DNA from: VRUE01 sp963805455
GTDB taxonomy: Bacteria; Actinomycetota; Thermoleophilia; Solirubrobacterales; 70-9
Direction of reading: 5' to 3'
Assembly: GCA_963805455.1 (NCBI GenBank)
Contig: CAWDUJ010000006.1
Span: 1-64,000 of the forward strand
Length of the DNA: 64,000 nt
In this document: positions 47,000 through 55,521 of the stretch, in pieces
How the letters are laid out: every line of letters begins with the position of its first letter
Position numbering within the stretch: position 1 is the stretch's first letter
Notes under the pieces: generated by a model
What the model was told of the DNA's origin: nothing
The model's input: only the letters and a program-made list of their open reading frames with translations
The model's database searches: none
Position numbers and translations under genes: made by a program

Positions 47000-48436
47000 T
47001 TGAACGAGCTGCCTCTCACCGAGCGCGATGGACCGCGCGACGAGTGCGGCGTCTTCGGCGTATACGCGCCGGGACACGATGTCGCCCGCCTCGCCTACTT
47101 CGGCCTCTATGCGCTCCAGCATCGCGGTCAGGAGTCGGCAGGGATCGCGACCTGCGAGGGCGGCCACATTACGACCATGCGCGACTCCGGTCTCGTCTCC
47201 CAGGTCTTCGACGAGGAGAAGCTGCGCGCGCTCGCCGGCGACATGGCGATCGGCCACGTCCGCTACTCGACGACGGGCGGCGGCTCCTGGGAGAACGCGC
47301 AGCCGGTCTGGCGTGACGACGGCCGCGAGATCGCCCTCGCCCACAACGGCAACCTGACCAACGCGGTCGAGCTCTGGGGCGAGCTGAAGGAGAGCGGCCT
47401 CGCGTTCCGCGGCACCTCCGACTCGGAGATCATCGCCGCCCTCCTCTCCTCCAACGGCGCCCGCTACATCGAGGACGTCGTCGCCGACGTGATGCCCCGC
47501 CTCCGCGGCGCCTACTCGACGGTGGCGATGACGAAGCGCGCGATCGTCGCCTTCCGCGACCCCCATGGCGTCCGGCCGCTCTCGCTCGGCCGGCTCGGCG
47601 ACCGCTTCGTCGTCGCCTCCGAGAGCTGCGCCTTCGACATCATCGGCGCCGAGCTCCTGCGCGAGGTCCGACCGGGGGAAATGGTCTCGCTGACCGAGCG
47701 CGGTCTCGAGACCCGCCAGGTTGTCAAGGCATCCCGGCCCGCCACATGCGTCTTCGAGCACATCTACTTCTCGCGTCCCGACAGCCGCCTCGAGGGCAAG
47801 GTCCTCCAGCAGGTGCGGGGGAAAATGGGGGAGATCCTCTGGCGCGAGGCGCCGGTCGAGGCCGACCTGGTGATCTCGGTCCCGGACTCGGGCAACCCCG
47901 CCGCGGCCGGGTTCGCGAGGGCCTCTGGGCTGCCCCGCGACGACGGCCTGATCAAGAACCGCTATGTCGCCCGGACCTTCATCCAGCCCGGCCAGGAGCT
48001 CCGCAAACGCGGCCTGCGGCTGAAGTTCAACCCGCTGCCGGAGATCGTCGCCGGCCGGCGGATCGTCGTCGTCGACGACTCGATCGTCCGCGGCAACACG
48101 ACCCGCCAGATCGTCGGGATGCTCCGCGAGGCGGGCGCGAGCGAGGTCCACCTGCGGATCAGCGCCCCGCCGATCCGCCACCCGTGCCATTACGGAATCG
48201 ACATGTCGACCAGCGAGGAGATGATCGCCCACGGGCGGACGATCGAGCAGATCGCCGACGAGCTCGGCGCCGACTCGCTCGCCTACCTCTCGATGGAGGG
48301 CGTCTACGAGGCGATCGGCGGCTCCCCCGAAGACCACTGCGACGCCTGCTTCACGGGCCGCTACCCGCTCGGCGACCCCGAGGACGCGAACGGGAAATTC
48401 GCGCTGGAGAGCGTCGCCGTGGTACCAGCAAGCTAG
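47000..48436 (+). CDS. purF: amidophosphoribosyltransferase
   Basis: TTG at 47000 gives 478 residues. After a short propeptide (NELPLTERDGPRDE) comes the N-terminal catalytic Cys (CGVFGVYAP), then YALQHRGQESAG. The PRPP loop is VVVDDSIVRGNTTRQIV, and Cys residues in ATCVFEHIYFSRPDS and HCDACFTGRYPLG fit the Fe-S, propeptide-processed type of B. subtilis. It catalyses the first purine step. Its stop lies within the repeat element before purN. Confidence 0.97.
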   Translation: MNELPLTERDGPRDECGVFGVYAPGHDVARLAYFGLYALQHRGQESAGIATCEGGHITTMRDSGLVSQVFDEEKLRALAGDMAIGHVRYSTTGGGSWENAQPVWRDDGREIALAHNGNLTNAVELWGELKESGLAFRGTSDSEIIAALLSSNGARYIEDVVADVMPRLRGAYSTVAMTKRAIVAFRDPHGVRPLSLGRLGDRFVVASESCAFDIIGAELLREVRPGEMVSLTERGLETRQVVKASRPATCVFEHIYFSRPDSRLEGKVLQQVRGKMGEILWREAPVEADLVISVPDSGNPAAAGFARASGLPRDDGLIKNRYVARTFIQPGQELRKRGLRLKFNPLPEIVAGRRIVVVDDSIVRGNTTRQIVGMLREAGASEVHLRISAPPIRHPCHYGIDMSTSEEMIAHGRTIEQIADELGADSLAYLSMEGVYEAIGGSPEDHCDACFTGRYPLGDPEDANGKFALESVAVVPAS

Positions 48437-48536
48437 GCGAAACATGGCCAACCGGGTCAAGGACGCAGGGAGCGTGGCGTGCATCGCACGCAAGCGACCG
48501 ACGACGCGGAAATGCGCAGTGCCATGTTCCGCCTAG
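48433..48536 (+). repeat. structured element with terminal inverted repeats, copy G (purF-purN)
   Basis: CTAGGCGAAACATGGC (48433-48448) pairs at 15 of 16 positions with 48521-48536. The left arm holds the purF stop, and the right arm the purN ATG (48524). Between them are CAAGGACGCAGGGAG (48458-48472), the hairpin GCGTGC/GCACGC and CGACCGACGACGC. The same blocks and the GCCATGTTC end recur at 59732-59895. A fold that hides the purN start is plausible. Confidence 0.75.
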
Positions 48537-49135
48537 TCGTCCTCGCCTCGGGATCGGGGACGAACCTGCAGGCGATCCTCGACACGCTCCACGGCCGCGA
48601 GGGGATCGAGGTCGTCGGGGTCGGGTCCGACAAGCCCGAGGCCCTTGCGCTCGAGCGCGCCCGCGCGGCAGGGGTGGCGACGGAGATCTTCGCCGGCGAG
48701 GATCATCCGGATCGGGCGTCGCGCGACGCCGCGATGGCCGATTGGATCGAGGGCCGGGGCGCCGACCTGGTCGCCCTCGCCGGCTACATGCAGCTCCTCA
48801 GCGAGCCATTCATCGCCCGCTTCCGCAACCGCATCGTCAACGTCCACCCGGCGCTGCTGCCCTCCTTCCCCGGCCTCGACGCGATCGGGCAGGCGCTCGA
48901 GGCGGGCGTCGAGGTCACCGGGGTCACCGTCCACTTCGTCGACGAGGGCGTCGACACGGGCCCGTCGATCGCCCAGCGCGAGGTCGCGATTCCGGCGGAT
49001 CGCAACCGCGACGCGCTCGAGGCGGCGGTCCACGCCGTCGAGCACGAGCTCTACCCGGAGGCGATCCGCATGATCGCGGGGGGCATGGTTAGGATCGACG
49101 CGAAGGACCCTTCTGCGGTCCTCGTCGATGAGTGA
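48524..49135 (+). CDS. purN: GAR transformylase
   Basis: ATG at 48524 (MFRLVVLASGSGTNLQAILD) gives 203 residues and matches the family N-terminus; ATG at 48512 and GTG at 48479 are in frame but lie in the repeat element. LVALAGYMQLL, VNVHPALLPSFPG (catalytic His) and HFVDEGVDTGPSI are present. It formylates GAR using formyl-THF. It overlaps purH by 8 nt. Confidence 0.95.
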   Translation: MFRLVVLASGSGTNLQAILDTLHGREGIEVVGVGSDKPEALALERARAAGVATEIFAGEDHPDRASRDAAMADWIEGRGADLVALAGYMQLLSEPFIARFRNRIVNVHPALLPSFPGLDAIGQALEAGVEVTGVTVHFVDEGVDTGPSIAQREVAIPADRNRDALEAAVHAVEHELYPEAIRMIAGGMVRIDAKDPSAVLVDE

Positions 49136-50744
49136 CTCCCAGACACAGACCACAGAGGAGGCCGCGAGCGACGGCGTGATCCGGGTGCGCCGGGCGCTGA
49201 TCTCGGTCTCCGACAAGACCGGGGTCGCGGACTTCGCCAAGGAACTCGCAGCCATCGGGGTAGAGATCATCTCGACCGGCGGCACCGCCGCGGCGCTGCG
49301 CGAGGCCGGGCTCGAGGTCTCCGACGTCTCCGAGCTGACCGGCCAGGAGGAGCTCCTCGACGGCCGGGTCAAGACCCTCCACCCGCGCCTGCACGCGGCG
49401 CTGCTCGCCCGCCGGGACGACCCCGAGCACATGGCGACCCTCAAGCGCGAGCGGATCGAGCCGATCGACCTCGTCTGCGTCAACCTCTACCCCTTCGAGG
49501 AGACGATCAAGGGCCACGAGGTCGAGCCCGACCTGGCGATCGAGAACATCGACATCGGCGGCCCGACGATGATCCGCGCCGCCGCGAAGAACCACGCCGG
49601 CGTCGCCGTCGTCGTCAAGCCCGAGTCCTACGACGCCGTCTGCGCCGAGCTCGAGGAGACCGGCGGCGAGATCTCTGCCTCGACCCGGCACTGGTTGGCG
49701 AACGAGGCGTTCGCCCAGACGGCGCGCTATGACGCGGCGATCAGCCGCTGGTTCTCGCTCTCCTACGAGGACTTCCCCGAGCACCTGGCGATCGCGCTCG
49801 AGAAGGAGCTCGACCTCGCCTACGGCGAGAACCCGCACCAGCGGGCGGCGCTCTACTCCGAAGTCGGGGTCCGCAGCCACACCCTCTCGGGGATCTCGAA
49901 GCTGCACGGCCGGGCGCTGTCCTTCAACAACGTCCTCGACCTCGACTCGGCGCGGGCGCTGACCGACGACCTGAAGGATCCGGCCTGCACGATCGTCAAG
50001 CACAACAACCCCTGTGGCGCCGCCGTCGGGGCGGATGCCCTCGAGGCATACCAGCGGGCGCTTGCCTGCGACCCGCTGTCGGCGTTCGGGGGCGTCATAG
50101 CGCTGAACCGGCCGGTCGGAGTCGAGCTCGCCGAGGCCCTGCACAAGAACTTCGTCGAGGTCCTGATCGCCCCCGGGTTCGAGGACGGCGCCCTCGAGGT
50201 GCTTCAGCAGAAGGAGGCGATCCGGATCCTCTGCGATGAGGAGCGGCGGGGGCCGAACCCCGGTGAACGCGACATCAAAAGGGTTCGCGGCGGCCTCCTG
50301 ATCCAGACCCACGACGGTGACCCCGAGCCGCGGGAGATGATGGAGGTCGTCACCGAGGCCGAGCCGAACGATGAGCAGTGGGACGACCTCTGCTTCGCCT
50401 GGACCGTGGTCCGCCGCGTCCGCTCGAACGCGATCGTCCTCGGTCGCGAGAGCGCGACGATCGGGATCGGCGCCGGCCAGATGAGCCGCGTCGACTCGGT
50501 CCGGCTGGCGGTCGAGAAGTGCCGCGACGCCCGCGGCGACGCCGCCGACGCCCTACTCGCCGGATCGGTGATCGCCTCGGACGCCTTTTTCCCGTTCGCC
50601 GACGGCCCCGAACTCGCTATCGAGGCCGGCGCCACCGCGGTGATCCAGCCCGGGGGCTCGAAACGTGACGCCGAGGTGATCGAGGCCTGCGACGCCGCGG
50701 GGGTCGCGATGGTCTTCACCAAGCACCGCCACTTCCGGCACTAG
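49128..50744 (+). CDS. purH: AICAR transformylase/IMP cyclohydrolase
   Basis: This 538-residue bifunctional enzyme performs the last two steps to IMP. The N-terminal cyclohydrolase domain has SVSDKTGVADFAKEL and EIISTGGTAAALRE, LDGRVKTLHPRLHAALLA; the transformylase domain has KHNNPCGAA, with its Lys-His pair, and a C-terminal FTKHRHFRH. It closes the purine cluster. Confidence 0.97.
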   Translation: MSDSQTQTTEEAASDGVIRVRRALISVSDKTGVADFAKELAAIGVEIISTGGTAAALREAGLEVSDVSELTGQEELLDGRVKTLHPRLHAALLARRDDPEHMATLKRERIEPIDLVCVNLYPFEETIKGHEVEPDLAIENIDIGGPTMIRAAAKNHAGVAVVVKPESYDAVCAELEETGGEISASTRHWLANEAFAQTARYDAAISRWFSLSYEDFPEHLAIALEKELDLAYGENPHQRAALYSEVGVRSHTLSGISKLHGRALSFNNVLDLDSARALTDDLKDPACTIVKHNNPCGAAVGADALEAYQRALACDPLSAFGGVIALNRPVGVELAEALHKNFVEVLIAPGFEDGALEVLQQKEAIRILCDEERRGPNPGERDIKRVRGGLLIQTHDGDPEPREMMEVVTEAEPNDEQWDDLCFAWTVVRRVRSNAIVLGRESATIGIGAGQMSRVDSVRLAVEKCRDARGDAADALLAGSVIASDAFFPFADGPELAIEAGATAVIQPGGSKRDAEVIEACDAAGVAMVFTKHRHFRH

Positions 50745-50752
50745 GACTCGGC

Positions 50753-51211
50753 ATGCGACCAGTCACCGTCTCAATCGAGGTGCCGCAGTCTCCTGAGGAG
50801 GTCTTCGAACACCTCGACGTCCTCGCCAACCACGAGGCCTTCACCGACCACTTCCTCGTCGATTGGGAGACCTCGGGGCCGGAGCGGGGCGTCGGCGCGA
50901 GGGCCCGGATGCGGGTCAAGAAGCCGGGGCCGGAGGACTGGCTCGAGATGGAGGTGATCGAGTCGGAACTGCCGCGCCGCAACGCCGAGCGGGCGACGGG
51001 GGCGAACGGCAGGCGGCTGACGCAGGGGACCTACGTGCTCGAGCCCGTCGATGGCGGCGGCACCTCGATCAGCTTCGAGCTCGCCTGGCTGCAGGCGCCG
51101 GCGAGCGAGCGATTGATGGGGCCGATCACCCGCGCGGTCACCCGCAGCGCCAATGCCAAGTCCCTGCGACGGTTGGCGGAGCAGCTGTCGGCCGCTTCAT
51201 CCGACGCCTAG
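50753..51211 (+). CDS. SRPBCC-family (polyketide cyclase-like) protein
   Basis: The 152-residue protein has the START-like pattern: VSIEVPQSPEEVFEHLDVLA, a central beta sheet, and a C-terminal helix (ITRAVTRSANAKSLRRLAEQ). Such domains bind lipids or hydrophobic ligands. It lies 8 nt after purH and could be cotranscribed. No catalytic motif is visible. Confidence 0.82.
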   Translation: MRPVTVSIEVPQSPEEVFEHLDVLANHEAFTDHFLVDWETSGPERGVGARARMRVKKPGPEDWLEMEVIESELPRRNAERATGANGRRLTQGTYVLEPVDGGGTSISFELAWLQAPASERLMGPITRAVTRSANAKSLRRLAEQLSAASSDA

Positions 51212-51221
51212 CTGTAGCTAC

Positions 51222-51902
51222 TCAGGCCGCGTTCCGCTGGGCCGAGCAAGCGTGGAGGACATGCTCGCAGACCTCCCGCGGGGTGTCGACGACCTTCAGC
51301 ATCTCCTTGTCCACTGTCGAGATAAGCCCGTCGTCCTCGAGCGTGTCATCGACCCACCCCAGTAGCGGCGCCCAGAAGCCCCTGTCGACGAGGATCGTCG
51401 GGAAGTGCGCCACCCGGCCGGTCTCGATCAGGTTGAGGCTCTCGAACATCTCGTCGAGCGTCCCGAAGCCGCCGGGGAAGATGACGAAGGCGCGCGCGTA
51501 GCGGACGAACATCAGCTTGCGGGCGAAGAAGTAGTGGAAGTGGAGCGGCAGGTTGGCGAAGGGGTTCGGCTGCTGCTCGTTGGGGAGCTCGATGTTGAGG
51601 CCGACCGATCGGCCCCCGGCCTCGGTCGCCCCCCGATTCGCCGCCGCCATCAGACCCGGGCCGCCGCCGGTGATCACGGTCAGGCCGCTCTCGGCGAGCA
51701 GACCGGCGGTCTGCCGGCAGAGCTCGTACCAGCGGTGGCCCTCCGGAACCCGGGCCGAGCCGAAGATCGAGACCCCGTCCTCGATCTCCCGCAGCGCGTC
51801 GAACCCCATCTCGACCTCGGCGTGGATCCGGTCGAGCCGGCGGTCGTCTTCGGCCTCGACGTCGACTGGTGAGCGCAGCAGCTCCTGGTCGTCCCTGGGC
51901 AA
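51222..51902 (-). CDS. LOG-family Rossmann protein (TIGR00730)
   Basis: This 226-residue protein has VITGGGPGLMAAANRGA and the LOG motif PGGFGTLDE (PGGxGTxxE) with its catalytic Glu, and VSIFGSARVP at the start. LOG proteins are nucleoside 5'-monophosphate phosphoribohydrolases, which make free cytokinin-like bases or salvage AMP. It stands next to the tRNA-Lys gene and near the purine cluster, which suits nucleotide metabolism. Confidence 0.9.
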   Translation of the reverse strand: MPRDDQELLRSPVDVEAEDDRRLDRIHAEVEMGFDALREIEDGVSIFGSARVPEGHRWYELCRQTAGLLAESGLTVITGGGPGLMAAANRGATEAGGRSVGLNIELPNEQQPNPFANLPLHFHYFFARKLMFVRYARAFVIFPGGFGTLDEMFESLNLIETGRVAHFPTILVDRGFWAPLLGWVDDTLEDDGLISTVDKEMLKVVDTPREVCEHVLHACSAQRNAA

Positions 51903-51903
51903 A

Positions 51904-51977
51904 TGCCCCCGGCGGGATTCGAACCCGCGCCGCGCGGCTTAAAAGGCCGCCGCTCTAACCAACTGAGCTACAGGGGC
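51904..51977 (-). tRNA. tRNA-Lys (UUU)
   Basis: A 74-nt normal cloverleaf on the minus strand. The acceptor GCCCCTG pairs with CGGGGGC (one T-G pair), the D-loop AGTTGGTTA is standard, and the anticodon loop CTTTTAA gives TTT (51943-51941). The T-arm is GCGGG-TTCGAAT-CCCGC, with discriminator A at 51904. CCA is not encoded. Confidence 0.97.
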
Positions 51978-52020
51978 AAGGTTGCTCATGGTACCCGCGC
52001 TCTAGATCAAGAGCTCGCGC

Positions 52021-52995
52021 TCACGAGAGGTCCGGCAGACCCTCTTCCGGCGTCGAGGCCTCGGCGTGGGTGCGGCGTGGGATGCGGCCGGCGCGGCGGG
52101 CGGCGTGGCCGGCCTCGACGGCGCCGCGCAGGGCGGCCGCCATCGCATCCGGGTCCTCGGCACCGAAGATCGAGCTGGCGGCCATCACCGCGTCGCAGCC
52201 GAGCTCCATCGCCAGCGCGGCGTCGGAGGCGGTCCCGATGCCGGCGTCGAGAACGACCGGCACGCCGGCGCGTTCGGCGATGATCGCGATGTTGTACGGG
52301 TTGCGGATGCCGGCGCCGGAGCCGATCGGCGAGCCGAGCGGCATCACCGCGGCGCACCCCACCTCCTCCAATCGGCGGGCGAGGATCGGGTCGTCATTGG
52401 TGTAGGGGAGGACGGTGAAGCCCTCGCCGACGAGGGTCTCGGCGGCGTCGAGAAGCTCGACCGCGTCCGGGTAGAGGGTGCGGTCGTCGCCGATCACCTC
52501 GAGCTTGATCCACTCGGTCCCGAACGCCTCGCGGGCGAGCCGCGCGGTGCGGACCGCGTCGCGCGCGGTGAAGCACCCGGCGGTGTTGGGCAGCGCCTCG
52601 AGGCCGAGTCGCTCGAGGACGTCGAGGACAGACCCGCCCGCATCGGGGTCGATCCGGCGCAGAGCCACCGTGACGATCTCGGCCCCGGAGGCGAGCAGCG
52701 CCGATTCCATCTGCTCGAGCGAGCGGAACCCTCCGGTGCCGGCGATCAGGCGCGAGCCCCACTCGCGGCCGGCGAGCTCCCAGGTGTCCGCGCCTCCCTG
52801 GATCGCGGCCAGGACCTCGACCTGCTGCCCGTCACGAAGCGCCGTTTCCGCCCATCCCGACTGCGGCACGACCTCGCCGTCGAGCGCGACCGCGACCCCG
52901 CGGGCGCCGGGATCGGCGCCGCTCGCGTGGACGGCGTCGGCCAACGTCGCGCCCGAAGGGAGCTCGCAGGCCTTCCCGTTGAGCTCGATCCTCAT
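52021..52995 (-). CDS. thiSG: fused sulfur carrier ThiS and thiazole synthase ThiG
   Basis: Residues 1-68 are a ubiquitin-like ThiS (RIELNGKACELPSGATLADA) ending AAIQGG. ThiG follows without a break: LIAGTGGFRS, the Schiff-base Lys in TEWIKLEVIGD (about residue 164), PLGSPIGSGAGIRNP and VPVVLDAGIGTASDAA. ThiS normally needs a free C-terminal GG for thiocarboxylation; here Gly67-Gly68 are internal. The ATG overlaps the thiO stop (ATGA). The protein makes the thiazole half of thiamine from DXP, dehydroglycine and sulfur. Confidence 0.93.
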   Translation of the reverse strand: MRIELNGKACELPSGATLADAVHASGADPGARGVAVALDGEVVPQSGWAETALRDGQQVEVLAAIQGGADTWELAGREWGSRLIAGTGGFRSLEQMESALLASGAEIVTVALRRIDPDAGGSVLDVLERLGLEALPNTAGCFTARDAVRTARLAREAFGTEWIKLEVIGDDRTLYPDAVELLDAAETLVGEGFTVLPYTNDDPILARRLEEVGCAAVMPLGSPIGSGAGIRNPYNIAIIAERAGVPVVLDAGIGTASDAALAMELGCDAVMAASSIFGAEDPDAMAAALRGAVEAGHAARRAGRIPRRTHAEASTPEEGLPDLS

Positions 52996-54096
52996 CGCAG
53001 CGCCCCGGTCGTCTCGGCGGCAAGCAGGCCGGTGATCTCTGCGGCGGCTAGCGGCGCCATCAGGATCCCGTTGCGGAAGTGGCCGCAGGCCCAGAGCAGG
53101 CCATCGAGAGGGCTCGGGCCCACCCTCGGCAGGTTGTCGGGCGTGCCGGGCCGGAGCCCGGCGGCGGCCTCGAGCAGCTCCATCTCGGCAACGTCGGGAA
53201 CCAGCCGGTACGCCTCACGGAGCAGCTCGTTTACCCCGCCGGCGGTGACCGCGGTGTCGAAGCCCTGCTCCTCGACCGTCGCGCCGACTATCAGGCGGCC
53301 GTCCTCGCGCGGGACCAGATAGACGCGCTCGGAGGCGACGATCCGCTCGCATGGCGGCGGCCCGCCTCCGCGCGGGCCGAGCTCGAGGACCTGGCCCTTG
53401 ACCGGGCGGACCGGTGGTCGGCCGGCCTCGGGGAGCCACTCGGTGCGGCCCGCGTCGGCGCCGGTGGCGAGGAGGACCGAATTCGGCGGAAAGCTCCTCT
53501 CCGGCGGTGGTCCGGACTCCGACCACCCGCTCGCCTTCGAGCAGGGCGTCGTCGACCTCGCCGATCCTCAGCTCGACTCCCTCGTGCTCAATCGCCGCCA
53601 ACAGAGCGACGGTCAGGGCGCGGGGGTCGACCGCGGCCTCGCCCGCCGCCAGCACGCCGCCGGCGAAGGACGGGGCCAGCCCCGGCTCGAGCTGACGGCA
53701 GCCGCGGGTGCTGAGCCACTCGGCGTCGAGTCCGAGCGTGCGCTGGAGGTCGTGGACGCGTCGCAGTTCCGCCGCCTCGTCGCGGTCGAGGGCGACGTGG
53801 AGGGCGCCGATCCGGGTGAAGCCGGTCGCCACCCCCGAGGCCGACTCGAGCTCGGCGACGAACTCGGGGTAGAGCTCGGCCGCAGCGAGGGTCATCCGCA
53901 GCAGCTCGGGCTCGCCGAAGGTCAGCTCGCCGACCGGCGCCAGCATCCCGGCGGCGACCCGGGTCGCGCCCGCCGGGGGCACGGAACGGTCGACGACGGC
54001 GACCACGGCGCCGCGCTGCGCGGCGCGCCAGGCGCAGCTGAGGCCGATCACCCCGGCTCCCACAACCACCAGATCGAAACTTGCTCTTTCGCTCAA
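52992..54096 (-). CDS. thiO: glycine oxidase ThiO (frameshifted)
   Basis: TTG at 54096, 4 nt after GGAGG, starts a FAD enzyme (VVVGAGVIGLSCAWRAAQRG). It continues GAVVAVVDRS and VAAGMLAPVGEL. At 53480-53483, GAATTC breaks the frame; removing one base restores ATGADAGRTEW and the tail AAGLRPGTPDNLPRVGP and HFRNGILMAP. The repaired length is 367 residues. ThiO oxidises glycine to iminoglycine for ThiG. It lies directly under the TPP riboswitch. Confidence 0.88.
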
Positions 54097-54180
54097 CTTG
54101 CCTCCGCCGGCATTACCCGGATCAGGTCAGACGGTCGGTGGCCACGATGCCACCCTCTCAGCCCAGGGCTCCCGTTCACC
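54097..54180 (-). promoter_or_regulatory. TPP riboswitch (THI element)
   Basis: On the minus strand the conserved aptamer motifs occur in order: GGGAGCCC then GGGCTGAGAGGG (54161-54153 for CTGAGAGGG), and ACCTGATCCGGGTAATGCC (54127-54109). The 3' end, GGCGGAGGCAAG, includes the thiO SD (GGAGG, 54105-54101) just before the TTG start. This arrangement suits ligand-controlled translation initiation, as TPP binding would close the terminal stem over the SD. There is no terminator between aptamer and gene. Confidence 0.93.
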
Positions 54181-54225
54181 ACCGATGCTACCCCTCCGGA
54201 GGCTCGCTCAAGCCATAATCGAAGG

Positions 54226-54888
54226 GTGAGCCTTGCTCCGCCCGAGACGATCGGCCCGCTGCGGCGGGAGAGGCTGCGCACCGCGCGGCTCTACTTCGTC
54301 TGCGAGGCGCTGCCGCGCGGGGAGGATCCCGAACGGCTATTGCAGGCGGCGCTGACCGGCGGCGCCGACATCGTCCAGCTCCGCGAGAAGGTCGACGAGG
54401 ACGCGATCGCCCGCTCGTCCGGCACCTTCCGCCGGCTCTGTGACACCCACAGCGCCCTCTTCATCGTCAACGACGATCCCGACCTCGCCCGCGTCTGCGA
54501 CGCCGACGGCGTCCACCTCGGCCAGGACGACATGCCGGCCGCCGAGGCACGCCGGATTCTTGGGCCGGAGGCGATCATCGGCCTCTCCACGCACTCCGAG
54601 GATCAGATCGATGCCGCCGCCGTGGAGCCGGTCGACTACATCAGCGTCGGCCCGATCTGGGAGACGCCGACCAAACAGGGCAGGCCGGGGGTCGGGCTCG
54701 GTCTCGTCGAGTACGCGAGGGCCAATGCCGCCCGCCCGTTCTTCGCGATTGGCGGTATCGACCCCGACAGAATGGCCGAGGTGGTGGCGGCCGGCGCCAC
54801 CAGAATCGGGGCCGTGCGGGCGATCCGCGACGCCGAGCGGCCGCAGGATGCGGCCGAAGCGATGCGCCCGGTGCCGCCCGGTGGCTAG
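54226..54888 (+). CDS. thiE: thiamine-phosphate synthase
   Basis: GTG at 54226 gives 220 residues and leaves 45 nt to the riboswitch on the other strand. GGADIVQLREKVDED, FIVNDDPDLARVCDADGVHLGQDD and YISVGPIWETPTKQG are family motifs, and FFAIGGIDPDRM follows. It joins HMP-PP and thiazole phosphate. It is divergent from thiO, and its own control is not visible; no riboswitch lies on its strand. Confidence 0.95.
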   Translation: MSLAPPETIGPLRRERLRTARLYFVCEALPRGEDPERLLQAALTGGADIVQLREKVDEDAIARSSGTFRRLCDTHSALFIVNDDPDLARVCDADGVHLGQDDMPAAEARRILGPEAIIGLSTHSEDQIDAAAVEPVDYISVGPIWETPTKQGRPGVGLGLVEYARANAARPFFAIGGIDPDRMAEVVAAGATRIGAVRAIRDAERPQDAAEAMRPVPPGG

Positions 54889-55378
54889 GCGGAAGCGAAA
54901 GGAGCGGAGCGCCGGGCCGTCGGCCCGGGAGCGGATGGAAGCCGGCTATGCCCGTGCCGAGGAGCGCAACCAAGAGGCCCGCGAGGCGCTCGAGCCGCTC
55001 GCCGAGGGCGGCCGGCCCTTGGTTGTGACGGTGGCGGCGGTGCTCGTCGGCGTGATTGCCGTCTCGATCATCGTCGGATACCTCACCGGGGCAAAGGTCG
55101 AAGGCGACAAACCGGCGCTGGGGCAGATCCTCGTGCCGGCCCTGCTGCTCGGGACGATGAGCTGGGGCATGTGGCGCGCCCGCTACTGGGCCGTGCTCGG
55201 GTTCCAGATGATCCTCGTCCTGCTGATCTTCAGCGCCGTCTTCGGCCTCGCGGCGCAGGCGGCGAGCGTCCCCCAGGTGATCGCGACCCTCGCCCTGCTG
55301 GCGATCTCCGGCACCTTCTTCTGGCTGATGGTGAAGGCGATGGCGCGGATCCAGATGCCAAGTCGGAGAACCGACTAA
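54881..55378 (+). CDS. membrane protein of unknown function
   Basis: GTG at 54881, overlapping the thiE end by 8 nt, gives 165 residues. A very basic N-terminus (VARRKRKERSAGPSARERME) is followed by four membrane helices (VVTVAAVLVGVIAVSIIVGY; ILVPALLLGTMSWGMW; VLGFQMILVLLIFSAVFGLA; VIATLALLAISGTFFWLMV). No family recognised. Coupling to thiE is by overlap only. Confidence 0.78.
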   Translation: MARRKRKERSAGPSARERMEAGYARAEERNQEAREALEPLAEGGRPLVVTVAAVLVGVIAVSIIVGYLTGAKVEGDKPALGQILVPALLLGTMSWGMWRARYWAVLGFQMILVLLIFSAVFGLAAQAASVPQVIATLALLAISGTFFWLMVKAMARIQMPSRRTD

Positions 55379-55461
55379 CCAGCGCCCAAGGGCAACTCGG
55401 ATCGCCAATTAGCGAGCGTCATCGTCTGATTCTTCGCGAGCGGCGCTGATGCGCCAGAGTG

Positions 55462-55507
55462 GCCCCGCCCCCGGACGCGAAGCGGAGGAGGCGGGGCTTT
55501 CATTTCT
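55462..55507 (+). terminator. palindromic element, 20-nt core type, with T-rich tail upstream of lpd
   Basis: GCCCCGCC (55462-55469) pairs perfectly with GGCGGGGC (55490-55497), followed by TTTCATTTCT, which is terminator-like. The loop 55470-55489 is CCCGGACGCGAAGCGGAGGA, identical to the loop of the element in grpE with unrelated arms. A small GGCGC-TGAT-GCGCC hairpin (55442-55455) precedes it. It separates the thiamine locus from the PDH genes. Confidence 0.75.
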
Positions 55508-55521
55508 ATAGGCTCGGGGCT

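Noticed and set aside
53398..54225. N-terminal extension of thiE
   Set aside because: The open frame upstream of GTG 54226 is antisense to thiO and the TPP riboswitch.
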